Part shown: positions 54,831 through 64,000 of the stretch, piece after piece
How positions within the stretch are numbered: position 1 is the stretch's first letter
How the letters are laid out: every line of letters starts with the position of its first letter
The notes under the pieces: generated by a model
Told to the model about the DNA's origin: nothing
The model's database searches: none
The model's input: the letters and a program-made list of their open reading frames with translations, nothing else
Program-made: the position numbers and the translations under genes
Source: Zingiber officinale
Taxonomy: Eukaryota; Streptophyta; Magnoliopsida; Zingiberales; Zingiberaceae
Assembly (NCBI RefSeq): GCF_018446385.1
Contig: NC_055990.1
Location: 28,109,891 to 28,173,890 of the forward strand
Reading direction: 5' to 3'
DNA: 64,000 bases

Positions 54831-57070
54831 AATTATTCTTAAACTTTAAAAAGTATTATTTAGATTTTAAACTTTTTTCTTAAACATTATTTTTCTGAAA
54901 ATTATTTTAAAACTTAATTTAACTTAACTGAATATTAAAACTTAATATTGAAATTACAATTAAAATTTAAAAAATTTAACTTAAACTTAAAACTGAAACC
55001 TAAATTAATCACTAATATTAATTTAAATCTGAAATCAAAACTGAATTGAACGTATGTTAATTGTCATTAAATAATTATAAAAATCATTTTAAAATCCTTT
55101 TAAACACTATTTTAGAAATCCTATTAGAAATCCCTTAAAAATAATAATAATAATTATTATTTTAAATCCATTTAAAACTTAAATTTAAGACTTAATATAA
55201 CTTAGAATTAAAACTTTAAATTCATACCTAAGATAAAACTTAAAACTAAAATTTTGACTTTAAACTTAATCAAGTAATTAATAAGTAAATAACTAATTCT
55301 TTAAATCTAACCTTATTTGAGAACTAAGCTTGATTTGATTAGAACCTAAGTTTAATTTTATTAAAAATATTAAAATTACTCTAAGTCATTTTTCTTAATC
55401 AACCTTTAAAATATTAATTATTTTTATTAAAATATAATTAAAGTTTGACTTAAATTGAACCTTACTTAATCTTGTTTAATAACGAGTTTAATTACCACCA
55501 ACTTTAAACTAAGTCAATCCAACTTAAAAGGAAGTAAATGAAAAGTTAAATTATAACTAACACCTTCATCAATTAATACAAAATTTAGATTATAGCAAAA
55601 TTTAATCAATAAATTATTAATATTGATCAATTATTGAATTAATAACAACTTATCTTACTTAACATTACACTAAAGGTTAATTTATTTCAACTTAATCTAA
55701 CATTAATTACGGTTAGTCAAATTTAAATGAACAATTTTATAAAGATAATTATACAATCGTCTAAAACACTTAGGTACGAAAATATGTTATGGTTGTAAAA
55801 TTTTATATTAAGGGGAAGTAATAAATAAAGAGGATTAATAAATTAAAGGAGTATCAAATTAAGGGGGAGATTTATTTTTTTAATTATCTCCTTAAGTGTT
55901 ATTTTTTAATCTTCTCTTTAAAATCTCTCTAGAAAATTCTACCTCAATTTAAAAAAATATATATATCGACTTTGAATATTTTTAGCAAATATTTTCAAAT
56001 TTTATGTCAGGTTCAGGGGGAGGAATTAATTAAAAATTTCCCTTTATATAAAATATTTTAAATTTTGTTTGAAAAATGTTTTCTTAAAAATTTCTTAAAC
56101 CCACTTTTGAAAACTAACTCTTATAAAACTAAGTTGTTTTTAAGAATTGGGTTTTACTTTTTATTGAAAATTAATTTTGAAAATTAGATTTAACTTAGTT
56201 TTGAAAATTGTGGAAATTAGATTTTTCAAAACTTAAGTTTACAAACTAAGCTTCTCAAAATCATTTTCCTTAATTTTGAAAATCAAAGTTTAAAAATCAA
56301 TCTTCAAAATCAACTTGCTTAAAATTGGGAAAATTTTTTAAATCAACTCAAAATTGTTTGTTTTAAATCACAAACTTTTTATCCTTTTTACTTAATCTTT
56401 GAAAACTCAACTTTTCAAGTATTTTAAACCATGGTTTTGAAACTAGTACGTTTGAACTTTAAAATTTTTTGATTTTTGAAAATTAGATTTAATTATTTTA
56501 CTTTATCAAAGTTAGCTCTACCAAACTCCTTTGAAAACTAAAAGTAAAGTTCAAAATCAATATTTGCAAACTGAAATTTGATTTGCAAAAACTCAGTGTT
56601 GAAAATTATGAAAGTTAGACTTTTCAAACTTAAATCATTGTCAAAACTTAAGTTTTAAATTAAATCATTTACAAACTTAGTGTTGAAAAATAAATCAGTT
56701 TTTGGAAAAATAAATTTTTCAAACTTAGTTTTGGAATTTTGGTTTTTGAAAACTTATGTTTAAAAATGAAACTATCTAAACTTAGCTAGCTTTCTAAAAG
56801 CTAAAAGCTAATGCTTTAAACAAATTTTCAAAAGCTTAAACTCCTCCAGATTAACTTGACATTTTTTTACTTTGTCTGAGGTCTATAATTACTTAATCCA
56901 TGCTTATTTTTGATGAATGCCAAAGGGGGAGGGTTAGGTGGTTAAGTTAGGTTAAGTTAGCTGAACCAAACTGAAAATTCAAACTAACTTAAAAACTACA
57001 TAAATGCATGGTTCTTGCATATGTTTTCACTAACTTAACCAAGTTGTCATTCCATCAAAAAGGGAGAGAT
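54831..57070 (+). other. Sire-4 3' noncoding region with purine tracts
   Basis: No ORF. AT-rich. GGGGA/GGGGGAG tracts occur at 55812, 55864, 56016 and 56925, and AAAGGGAGAGAT directly precedes the 3' LTR (57059-57070). Confidence 0.6.
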
Positions 57071-57491
57071 TGTTGGTGCGGTTAGCACTAACGATTTAAC
57101 CCAGATTTTGATGAATGACAAATCAGGTTAAGTTAGTTTGTTGTTGTCTGACACTTTGATCGAGTGTGCAGGAGAAGTCCAGCTAGGTCGACGGGCTGAC
57201 CGGATAGCTGGCGAGAAGTCCAAGCGGGTCGACGGGCTGATCGGACGCTTGGCGAGAAGTCCAGCTAGGTCGACGGGCTGACTGGATAGCTGGCGAGAAG
57301 TCCAAGCGGGTCGACGGGCTGACCGGACGCTTGGCGAGAAGTCCAGACGGGTCGACGGGCTGACCGGACGTCTGGCAGGTAAGTGAGGTAAGTCACTGGA
57401 GGGGAGTGACTGTGAGGACGCATTCCCGGGAAGGGGACATTAGGCGTCGATCCGGCTTAGATCAATTTCGGATGTCTAAGTCGAGATCGTG
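57071..57491 (+). repeat. Sire-4 3' LTR, first 421 bp, interrupted by Gyp-A3
   Basis: Aligns without gaps to 50239-50659, with six substitutions. It breaks at TCGTG (57487-57491), where the Gyp-A3 LTR starts. The 5' copy continues ACTAGATTCC at this point. Confidence 0.92.
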
Positions 57492-60400
57492 TGTGAGATC
57501 TCGGAAAAATTTAAATAAATAAGGTTATTTGGGAAATAGCCTTATAGAATTTTCCGGAATTTTTAGAAATTTTCTGGGAATTTTTCGGAGCTCGTACGGA
57601 GGGTTTTGAGGGGATCAACTTTGGGTTCGGATAAAGCCTGTTTAGGATACCCGTTTAAGTGAGGAAATGTGTTAATATATAAATTCATTTCCTTTATTTC
57701 TTTTCTCCCCCAAACCCCATTGCCGATCCTTCTCTTTCCCCGATCTCCTCCCCTCTCTGCCCCGACGCGAGCCGACCTCCCCTCTTCTTCTCTGTTCCTC
57801 TCTCGCGGATCACTCGACGCCAAGGCCGAAGGAGACTCATCACCGGAGCTCGACGGTGCCGAGGAGCTGGATCTGATCGGGGGGTTCTGTCCGGCGGATT
57901 TGGAGGCCGATCGTCGAAGGCGCTGTGGCTAGGGCACGGTGAGAGACAGATCATGCATCGTCTCCCATCGGTAGACCATTCCTCTTCGCTCCTCACGCTG
58001 GACACAGTGTGATTACCCTTTTTGCTGGCCGGATTAGACCGAGCGGCATCACCTAGTAGTGATCTTGGAGGCAGGGCATCGCCGGATTGCGTCTCCTTCC
58101 ACCATCGGCCACCGAAGCTTAGAGAGGTGCCCTAGTCCGGAATTGTGCCACTCGATTGTCTGCGAGGGTAAGCTAGACTCAACCGAAACCCGTCTTGTCA
58201 ATTTCCCTCTTGATTCATCATCGGATTCTTGTTGATTCACGGATCAATGCTCTGTTCTGGTTTGGGAAAGGAATCGGATCACGTTCTTGCTGTTCCCTTG
58301 ATCAAATCTGATCCTCTTCTCTTTGTGGATGATTTAGGTCACGGATTGGGTGACACCTCCTGGATACAATCGGTTGAGGTAAGATTAGGGTGTTGTTTGA
58401 TCTATGATTTCCATGGTGTAATCTAATATGTGCTATGTGATCTTCAATCTTAATCTGATCAATGAATTCTAGCTTAATTCATTGCTTCATCCGGTTTATT
58501 CCAGTGAGGACCTGTTCTGTGGATTGCTCTATGATCCAACAATATATTGTTTCAACAGCAACTCGATTAGAGCAGTGAGGTCCTGTTGTTGTGGTGTTGG
58601 GAAGGTGATCGTGAAGTGATTTTAGCAGCAACCTTGATCCAGCAAGCAATAGGGGCTGTGAATCGAGGTATGTGAAGAGATTTTTATACATGTTAATTGT
58701 AGATTTTGTGTTGGTTGGAATATTGTGATTAGATTTAATTGCTTAGAGTTAATCTAATGGAAGGAATAGGGTTAAGATAGTTAACCCTAGTCAACCGTTG
58801 GATTCCTAATCTAATAGGTGATTAAGGATTAGGTAACTAATCCTAATTAACCATTAGATTAATTAGGTAGATTGAGGTTGTGTTGTTTAGGATTTTACCC
58901 TAATTTAGTATTAGGGATTTTATTTAGCTATTCATTTGGATTTAGCTAAATAAAATATTTATATGTGTTTGACGCAGGACGCTGATTCGAGACGGGCGTC
59001 TCGACTTCAGATTTGGATTGTACCTTCTATTTGAGGCGGGTACCCTTTGACTTATCTCTTGATAGTGTCTTTTGATATGTGCAGTTTATATATACTTGCT
59101 AGTGATTGGTAGATTTAGCACTTCCCTGGTTATAGGTTATTCGATACTTGTAGACGGTTACTAGTGATTGGTAGTTCAACACTTCCCCTGGATTTAGGGT
59201 TAGTTGATACCTATCACATACTTCATCTGCTAGTTGCTTTACTTCAGGATTGGATATTTTATCTCTTGCCATGTGTATATATGTTCATAGAGGTGCATAT
59301 CTATAGTGCTCTACTCTACTGGATTAGTTGCTTTACATGTGTGATACATGCTCTTGGATTCATGATACTTACATCATTGTATATGTGATGTCTTTGGATT
59401 TATGCTGTTTATATCATGGTTACAGTTATATGTGTTTACCTTTTTGACACGCACATATATGGAGGAGGCTTTGTTCAGGTATGTCATATTGTAGCCGCAT
59501 GCACCATATCGCATGATTGCATGCTGGGCGATTGACGACTCCATTATTGTTGAGCTCGTCGGCCGGCTACATAGGCCTGCACACAACGTGTTCACTGCAT
59601 GGGTAGTGGCACAGCACAGTAGGGTGTGTATGGCAGTAGCTCTGTAGTGCTCCGCTGGTCCGCTCATGGGTAGTGTGACTGCAGCGTGGTAGCAGACAGG
59701 GATCCCTCCCCGTCATCGCGTATCGGGAGTTGAGAGCATTGCGCTCCCTCACTATGTTTGAGGTAGGAGGATAGGTGTACTCCGACAGCATCCCGTCCAC
59801 TCGGTCACTCTTCAGGGGCAGTGATGGCAGAGTGCACGGTGTCACAGCCCTACCCACTCGGTCTCACCATTGTGTGTGAGATGGCTGACTGGTTGACAGG
59901 GGTGACCATGTCATATTGCATCATATGCACGGATTGCATTCGTTATGATTGATGCATTTTGGTGATTGCATATGATTGACATGCATACATGATACATGCT
60001 TTTGCTCTGACTATTTTTATCTCTATATGTTGACAGTCAGTTGCCCAAGCCTCGCAGGTGAGTACAGTTTATTTCAGTTATGCCTCTTCTTATTATTCTT
60101 GCTATAGACTGTACTACATGCCTATTGTTGGTTACTGCATTTTATTCAGTTATGCATATGTGTTATACTGATAGGAGACTGTACTATAGGCTTTATGGTT
60201 TAGGAGGCTGTACCTTAGGATATTACTGGTAGTTATATATTGCTGTACATGTCTATTGGATTACCTGCTGAGTTCATTGAACTCACCCCGTTTTTATTAC
60301 CATTTCAGGTTGAGGCCGTCGGGGAGATTCCAGTCGCTAGCCCCATTATCGCGAGGATTTTCTTTGTCGGATTATATTTTGCTTTTGCACCTTATATACT

Positions 60401-60766
60401 TGTATTGTGGGTTTGTATTGTGGACTTTACATTGAACATTCGGGTTTGCTACTTTTGTTTTCCGCTGCGGTTGTATTTTCATTACTTCGTGGATTTGTTT
60501 TCTTCGTTGTAGTGGAGTAGGCTGTTTACATATATCTTCGGGGTTCTATATCGTCTTTCCTTATTAAACTGCGTGGATTGATCATATATTATATCTGTGT
60601 GGAATGTTGATATAAACTGCGTGGTTTGTTTCTTAATTGTATTGTATTATTCCGGCCGTGTGTGGCCGAGGTATAGAGATATATGTATACTGAGTTTCAT
60701 ATTGTCCGCCGTACAGGGGAGATGTTGTCGAAATTTCTTCGGACAGGGACTACTTGGGGCGTGACA
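57492..60766 (+). repeat. Gyp-A3 5' LTR (3,275 bp)
   Basis: Starts TGTGAGATCTCGG and ends GGGGCGTGACA. A GC-rich segment (57700-58200) follows the TATA box. CTGCGTGG repeats and GGCCGTGTGTGGCCGAG occur near the end, matching the reverse-complement blocks in A1 and A2. No convincing gene lies within. Confidence 0.88.
57676..57683 (+). promoter_or_regulatory. Candidate TATA box of Gyp-A3 LTR
   Basis: TATATAAA lies 185 bp into the LTR, just upstream of the CT-rich, GC-rising segment that would be the transcript start. The A1 and A2 copies lack so good a match. Confidence 0.5.
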
Positions 60767-61030
60767 ATTTTTGGTATCAGAGTAAAATTTTGTGATACCT
60801 ACTTGTCGGGTTTCGGATTTACGATACTTATTTTCGTGAGCATTTCTCGGTATTTTGGATTTGTATGGATTTTTGTCGACTTACTCGTTTCGGAATTTCG
60901 AGGTATTTTGACGAGGTTCTTTATGGGGCTAAGCAGCGACAGGACATCTCCAGACGGCAATTAGGTAAATGAGGTAATTTTATAGTTCTTATACCTGTAG
61001 TGATATCTGGGTAACATTTTCTTTACAGAT
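60767..61030 (+). other. Gyp-A3 primer-binding site and leader with possible short intron
   Basis: TGGTATCAGAGT (60772-60783) is the PBS. The leader holds GGACATCTCCAGAC, conserved in A1 and A2. GTAAATGAG follows at 60964, and TTTCTTTACAG lies directly before the gag ATG, resembling a short intron. Confidence 0.6.
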
Positions 61031-64000
61031 ATGCCACCTACACGTGTACCGGCACCGAGACGTGGGCGGCCACGTAAGAGGCCGTTAGATTCTCCTGAGA
61101 CAGAGTCTTCAGAGAGGTCTGGTAGGGTTGAGCCTGTCCGTCAGGGGCAGACTCCTCAGGTCATTGTGGGTACGGGTGCTTATCAGACCCCGATAGCTCC
61201 GACTTCCGAGGTACCTACCTCGACTGTACCACCAGTGGTACCACCGTCGGCATATTCAGCACCTCCCCCAGCAGTAGTACCCGCAGTATACCCGGCAGCC
61301 CCTCTAGCCGCGCCTGCTACTACGTACTTGGCACCCCAGATACCTGCGCCGGTTACTGCATACCCGGCACCCGCACCAGCAGTACCGGTTACTCCTTATC
61401 CGGTACCGCCCACCGTACCTCCAGTCGCCCCTACTTATGCCTACTCAGCAGTTCCACCAGCAGTACCCATTCCAGGTTATACGACAGCACCAGTGGTACC
61501 TCTTCCGGCCTATCCCTCAGTACCACCCATAGGATCAGCTCCAGTGGCTCTACCTAGTTCCGCAGCGATCCCTACTGGTATAGTTGCGGCACGAGCACGG
61601 ATCCCAGCCTTAGCCGAGTCGATGAAGAGTCGATTCACATTATTCCGCGGGGAGACTGATCCGAGCATAGCTCAGTCCTGGATTGAGACTATGGAGCGGA
61701 CATTCTTTTACATGGCCTGCTCCGAGTGGGAGAAGGCCGAGCTAGCTGCTTACCACCTGCGAGATAGGGCAGAGATCTGGTGGGACATACAACGCTCCAT
61801 CATAGGCGATCAGCATATTACCTGGACGAGATTTCGGGAGGCATTCGAGAGTCAGTATTTTCCCCGAGCATATCAGATGACTCTTCGGCAGGATTTTCTT
61901 AGTCTGCGGCAGAATAACCGCTCAGTGATGGAGTATAATGCTGAATTTAATCGGTTGGCCAGATTCTGTCCTGAGTTAGTGGCCGATGACAGATCTCGTA
62001 TGCTTCAGTTTGTCCAGGGACTGGACGGGCATCTTCAGCTGAAGATGTCTGGTTTTAGTACGTCATCATACACCGAGACACTGGATAGAGCTCTCATGAT
62101 TGAGTCTACTCATCAGAGAGTGAATGCAGATAAGAAGAGGAAGCAAACTGATCGGACTTCCGGACAGAGCCAGCAGCCACAGACTACGGGACAGCAGCAG
62201 AGCAGTCGCACTCAGATGGGTCAGGGTACTTCTGGGGCATCTGGCCGACCCCAGAAGTCAGGACGATCTTCATCTGGACGTTCCCGGTCTACTCAGCGGA
62301 ACCGGACACGGTCCACCGGTGATCCTCACTATACCCGATGTGGATCCCGAGATCACTTGGTTTCTGCTTGCTCCTTGGGACAATCAGTTTGCTATTATTG
62401 CAAACTGCCTGGCCACGTCATCCGAGACTGTTCGCTGAAGACTCAGCATGTAGCTTCCGGAGTTTCGGTTGCGGGAGGACAGTTTGGTCAGTCCGGGACT
62501 CAGCGAGGCGGGCCGAAAGCCCAATCTTCACACCGTCAGCAGAGGACCGCTCCCCCTGCGACAGCTGCATATGGCATGCACGGTCAGGAGCATTCCAGTG
62601 TTCTGATGGAGTCCCAGGGTTCTATTTCTGGACCTCAGTATCTGACTCAGCCATCGGCGCAGTATCAGTTACAGCTCCAGCCACCAGTTCAGTACATACT
62701 GCAGCCCATAGCCCCAGCTCTGACTCAGTATCCAGTACCGACGCAGTGGCAGGCTCAGACTCCTACACAGCAGCCTTTGGCAGTGCTACCGCCTCTACCA
62801 CCGTCAGATACTGGACGAGTTCACGCGGTCACCCGAGAGGATGCACAGCGGGCCGACGGATCCGTTTTCCGCGGTACGGTTTTACTTTATGCATTTTCTG
62901 CTGATATGCTAATTGATACAGGTAGTTCACATTCTTTTATATCTTGTGCATTTATGAGAGAGATTGGTAGACTACCTTCTTGTAGACCGCGACGACTGAC
63001 CGTCTCCTTACCATCTGGTGATACCTTGGATGTCACTCAGGAGGTCAGAGGTTGCCCGTTAGATTTTGGTAGCATTATACTCACGGTAGATTTGTTAGTA
63101 TTGGAAATGGTCGAGTTCGATATTATCCTTGGCATGGATTGGTTGTCTGCATACCATGCCACAGTTGATTGCCAGAAGAGGGTGGTTACTTTTCGACCTC
63201 CGAACCAACCCTCTTGGGATTTCACTGGCATCAGAGACGATGGGATATCAACCATTTCTGCAATACAGGCGCAGAAACTGCTATCACATGGATGTCAGGG
63301 ATTTCTATTATCGTTGATTAATACTGACGACAACAGTAGCCCTCAGCTCTCAGACGTTCCAGTGGTCCAAGAGTATCCAGACGTATTTCCGGACGAGCTT
63401 CCAGGTTTGCCTCCTCGAAGGCAAGTGGAGTTTGCTATTGAGCTGATTTCAGGGACTGCACCAGCATCGAAAGCTCCGTATCGTATGGCACCGAAAGAGT
63501 TGGACGAACTAAAGGTCCAACTCCAGGAGTTATTAGATAGGGGATTTATTCGCCCTAGTGTATCTCCGTGGGGGTCTCCAGTACTCTTCGTCAAGAAGAA
63601 GGATGGTACTCTGAGGTTGTGCATCGATTATAGGCAGCTGAATGCAGTGACTATCAGAAATAAGTACCCCTTGCCACGGATTGAGGATTTATTTGATCAG
63701 CTCAGAGATACATCAGTGTATTCTAAGATTGATCTGCGGTCTGGGTATCATCAGCTGAGAGTTAGAGATTCTGATATTCAGAAGACAGCTTTCCGCACCA
63801 GATACGGACATTACGAGTTTTTGGTAATGCCATTTGGGCTTACCAATGCTCCTGCAGTATTTATGGATCTGATGAACCGTATCTTTCTGGAGTACCTAGA
63901 TCAGTTTGTCATTGTGTTTATCGATGATATATTGATCTATTCGCGTTCCGAGGAGGAGCACGCGCAGCATCTTCGCATAGTCTTGGAGACTCTTCGACGA
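61031..64000 (+). CDS. Gyp-A3 gag-protease-reverse transcriptase polyprotein, open to window end
   Basis: From ATG 61031 the frame is open for 990 codons without a stop. The basic N-terminus ([18 protein letters not shown]) is followed by a Pro/Ala/Val/Tyr-rich stretch (about 55-184) and the retrotransposon gag core (about 197-360; [35 protein letters not shown]). Next come two zinc knuckles: a variant with Tyr for the first Cys ([14 protein letters not shown], about 431-444) and a normal [14 protein letters not shown] (454-467). A Gln/Pro-rich linker leads to protease [10 protein letters not shown] (Asp 629) and RT with [30 protein letters not shown] and FIDDILIYS (Asp 965, 966). RNase H and integrase should follow outside. 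The product would form particles and copy the element's RNA. Confidence 0.92.
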   Translation, partial: MPPTRVPAPRRGRPRKRPLDSPETESSERSGRVEPVRQGQTPQVIVGTGAYQTPIAPTSEVPTSTVPPVVPPSAYSAPPPAVVPAVYPAAPLAAPATTYLAPQIPAPVTAYPAPAPAVPVTPYPVPPTVPPVAPTYAYSAVPPAVPIPGYTTAPVVPLPAYPSVPPIGSAPVALPSSAAIPTGIVAARARIPALAESMKSRFTLFRGETDPSIAQSWIETMERTFFYMACSEWEKAELAAYHLRDRAEIWWDIQRSIIGDQHITWTRFREAFESQYFPRAYQMTLRQDFLSLRQNNRSVMEYNAEFNRLARFCPELVADDRSRMLQFVQGLDGHLQLKMSGFSTSSYTETLDRALMIESTHQRVNADKKRKQTDRTSGQSQQPQTTGQQQSSRTQMGQGTSGASGRPQKSGRSSSGRSRSTQRNRTRSTGDPHYTRCGSRDHLVSACSLGQSVCYYCKLPGHVIRDCSLKTQHVASGVSVAGGQFGQSGTQRGGPKAQSSHRQQRTAPPATAAYGMHGQEHSSVLMESQGSISGPQYLTQPSAQYQLQLQPPVQYILQPIAPALTQYPVPTQWQAQTPTQQPLAVLPPLPPSDTGRVHAVTREDAQRADGSVFRGTVLLYAFSADMLIDTGSSHSFISCAFMREIGRLPSCRPRRLTVSLPSGDTLDVTQEVRGCPLDFGSIILTVDLLVLEMVEFDIILGMDWLSAYHATVDCQKRVVTFRPPNQPSWDFTGIRDDGISTISAIQAQKLLSHGCQGFLLSLINTDDNSSPQLSDVPVVQEYPDVFPDELPGLPPRRQVEFAIELISGTAPASKAPYRMAPKELDELKVQLQELLDRGFIRPSVSPWGSPVLFVKKKDGTLRLCIDYRQLNAVTIRNKYPLPRIEDLFDQLRDTSVYSKIDLRSGYHQLRVRDSDIQKTAFRTRYGHYEFLVMPFGLTNAPAVFMDLMNRIFLEYLDQFVIVFIDDILIYSRSEEEHAQHLRIVLETLRR

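Larger units (their letters stand above)
50239..57491 (+). mobile_element. Sire-4: young gag-only Sirevirus-like element, 3' LTR split by Gyp-A3
   Basis: 5' LTR, PBS, gag-derived ORFs, a conserved noncoding block, an AT array, a purine tract and the first 421 bp of the 3' LTR are present. The two LTR segments are the same length and differ at 6 of 421 bases. No protease, integrase or RT occurs in 5.7 kb of interior, so it must have depended on proteins from another element. Confidence 0.87.
57492..64000 (+). mobile_element. Gyp-A3: young, apparently intact Ty3/gypsy element, 5' part
   Basis: 3.3-kb 5' LTR, PBS, short leader and a single uninterrupted gag-protease-RT frame that continues past the window. 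It sits inside the 1.4%-diverged Sire-4 LTR, so its insertion is more recent than that. The candidate target duplication TCGTG (57487-57491) can be tested beyond the right edge. Confidence 0.9.

Noticed and set aside
57669..58005. ORFs on both strands that look like a captured gene start
   Set aside because: Codon content follows from high GC; the sequence is LTR, and relatives do not keep the frame. Likely transcribed leader.
62124..62904. Two ORFs of 104 and 188 codons
   Set aside because: They are other-frame shadows of the 990-codon Gyp-A3 polyprotein, which is open throughout this stretch.

Overview
This window is nuclear DNA from a flowering plant: one real host gene at the left edge, followed by about 62 kb of nested LTR retrotransposons. 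The AT-rich intergenic DNA, the very long chromovirus-type LTRs and the abundant Sirevirus-like copia elements suggest a monocot. A ginger-family (Zingiberales) genome is my best guess, but that is inference only. I use working names: Cop-1, Sire-1 to Sire-4, Gyp-A1 to A3, Gyp-B, Gyp-C and Gyp-D.

Left edge. Bases 1-1905 encode the end of the extracellular region, the membrane segment and the whole kinase domain of an S-domain (G-type lectin) receptor-like kinase. Just 116 bp past its stop is a degenerate Ty1/copia element (Cop-1, 2022-9234, minus strand). Cop-1 carries an odd extra ORF with a C-terminal hydrophobic tail. At 9235-11590 lies the 3' part of a Sirevirus-like element (Sire-1, minus).

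Left nest, 11591-36198. By LTR ends and interruptions the order of insertion is Sire-2 (oldest), then Gyp-A2 into its gag, then Gyp-B into the Gyp-A2 leader, then Gyp-A1 into the Gyp-B 3' LTR. Gyp-B still shows gag, protease, reverse transcriptase, RNase H, integrase and a chromodomain-like tail, but with stops and frameshifts. Gyp-A1 has only shredded pol.

Middle, 36199-43956. Here are short unassigned stretches, a CACTA-like remnant, a tandem repeat and two solo LTRs with perfect 5-bp target duplications: Sirevirus-type, TAATG, 37806-39047; and the 4.6-kb Gyp-D LTR, GAGGA, 39194-43830.

Right nest, 43957-64000. The order is a Sirevirus LTR (Sire-3), then Gyp-C (two LTRs around a 476-bp internal remnant), then Sire-4 (gag only, 1.4% LTR divergence), then Gyp-A3. 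Gyp-A3 has a 3.3-kb LTR, a primer-binding site and an uninterrupted 990-codon gag-protease-RT frame running off the window, so it is the youngest and most intact element.

The most interesting signals are in the LTRs. (1) tRNA-like Pol III A/B-box modules lie antisense at the same U3 position in three gypsy LTR families, amplified to four in Gyp-C. (2) Four Sirevirus-type LTRs each carry six copies of a palindromic hexamer upstream of the TATA box, with different hexamers in different families. (3) A 41-bp tandem repeat in the Sire-4 LTR has hairpin arms that covary between units. I found no functional rRNA, tRNA or CRISPR locus.
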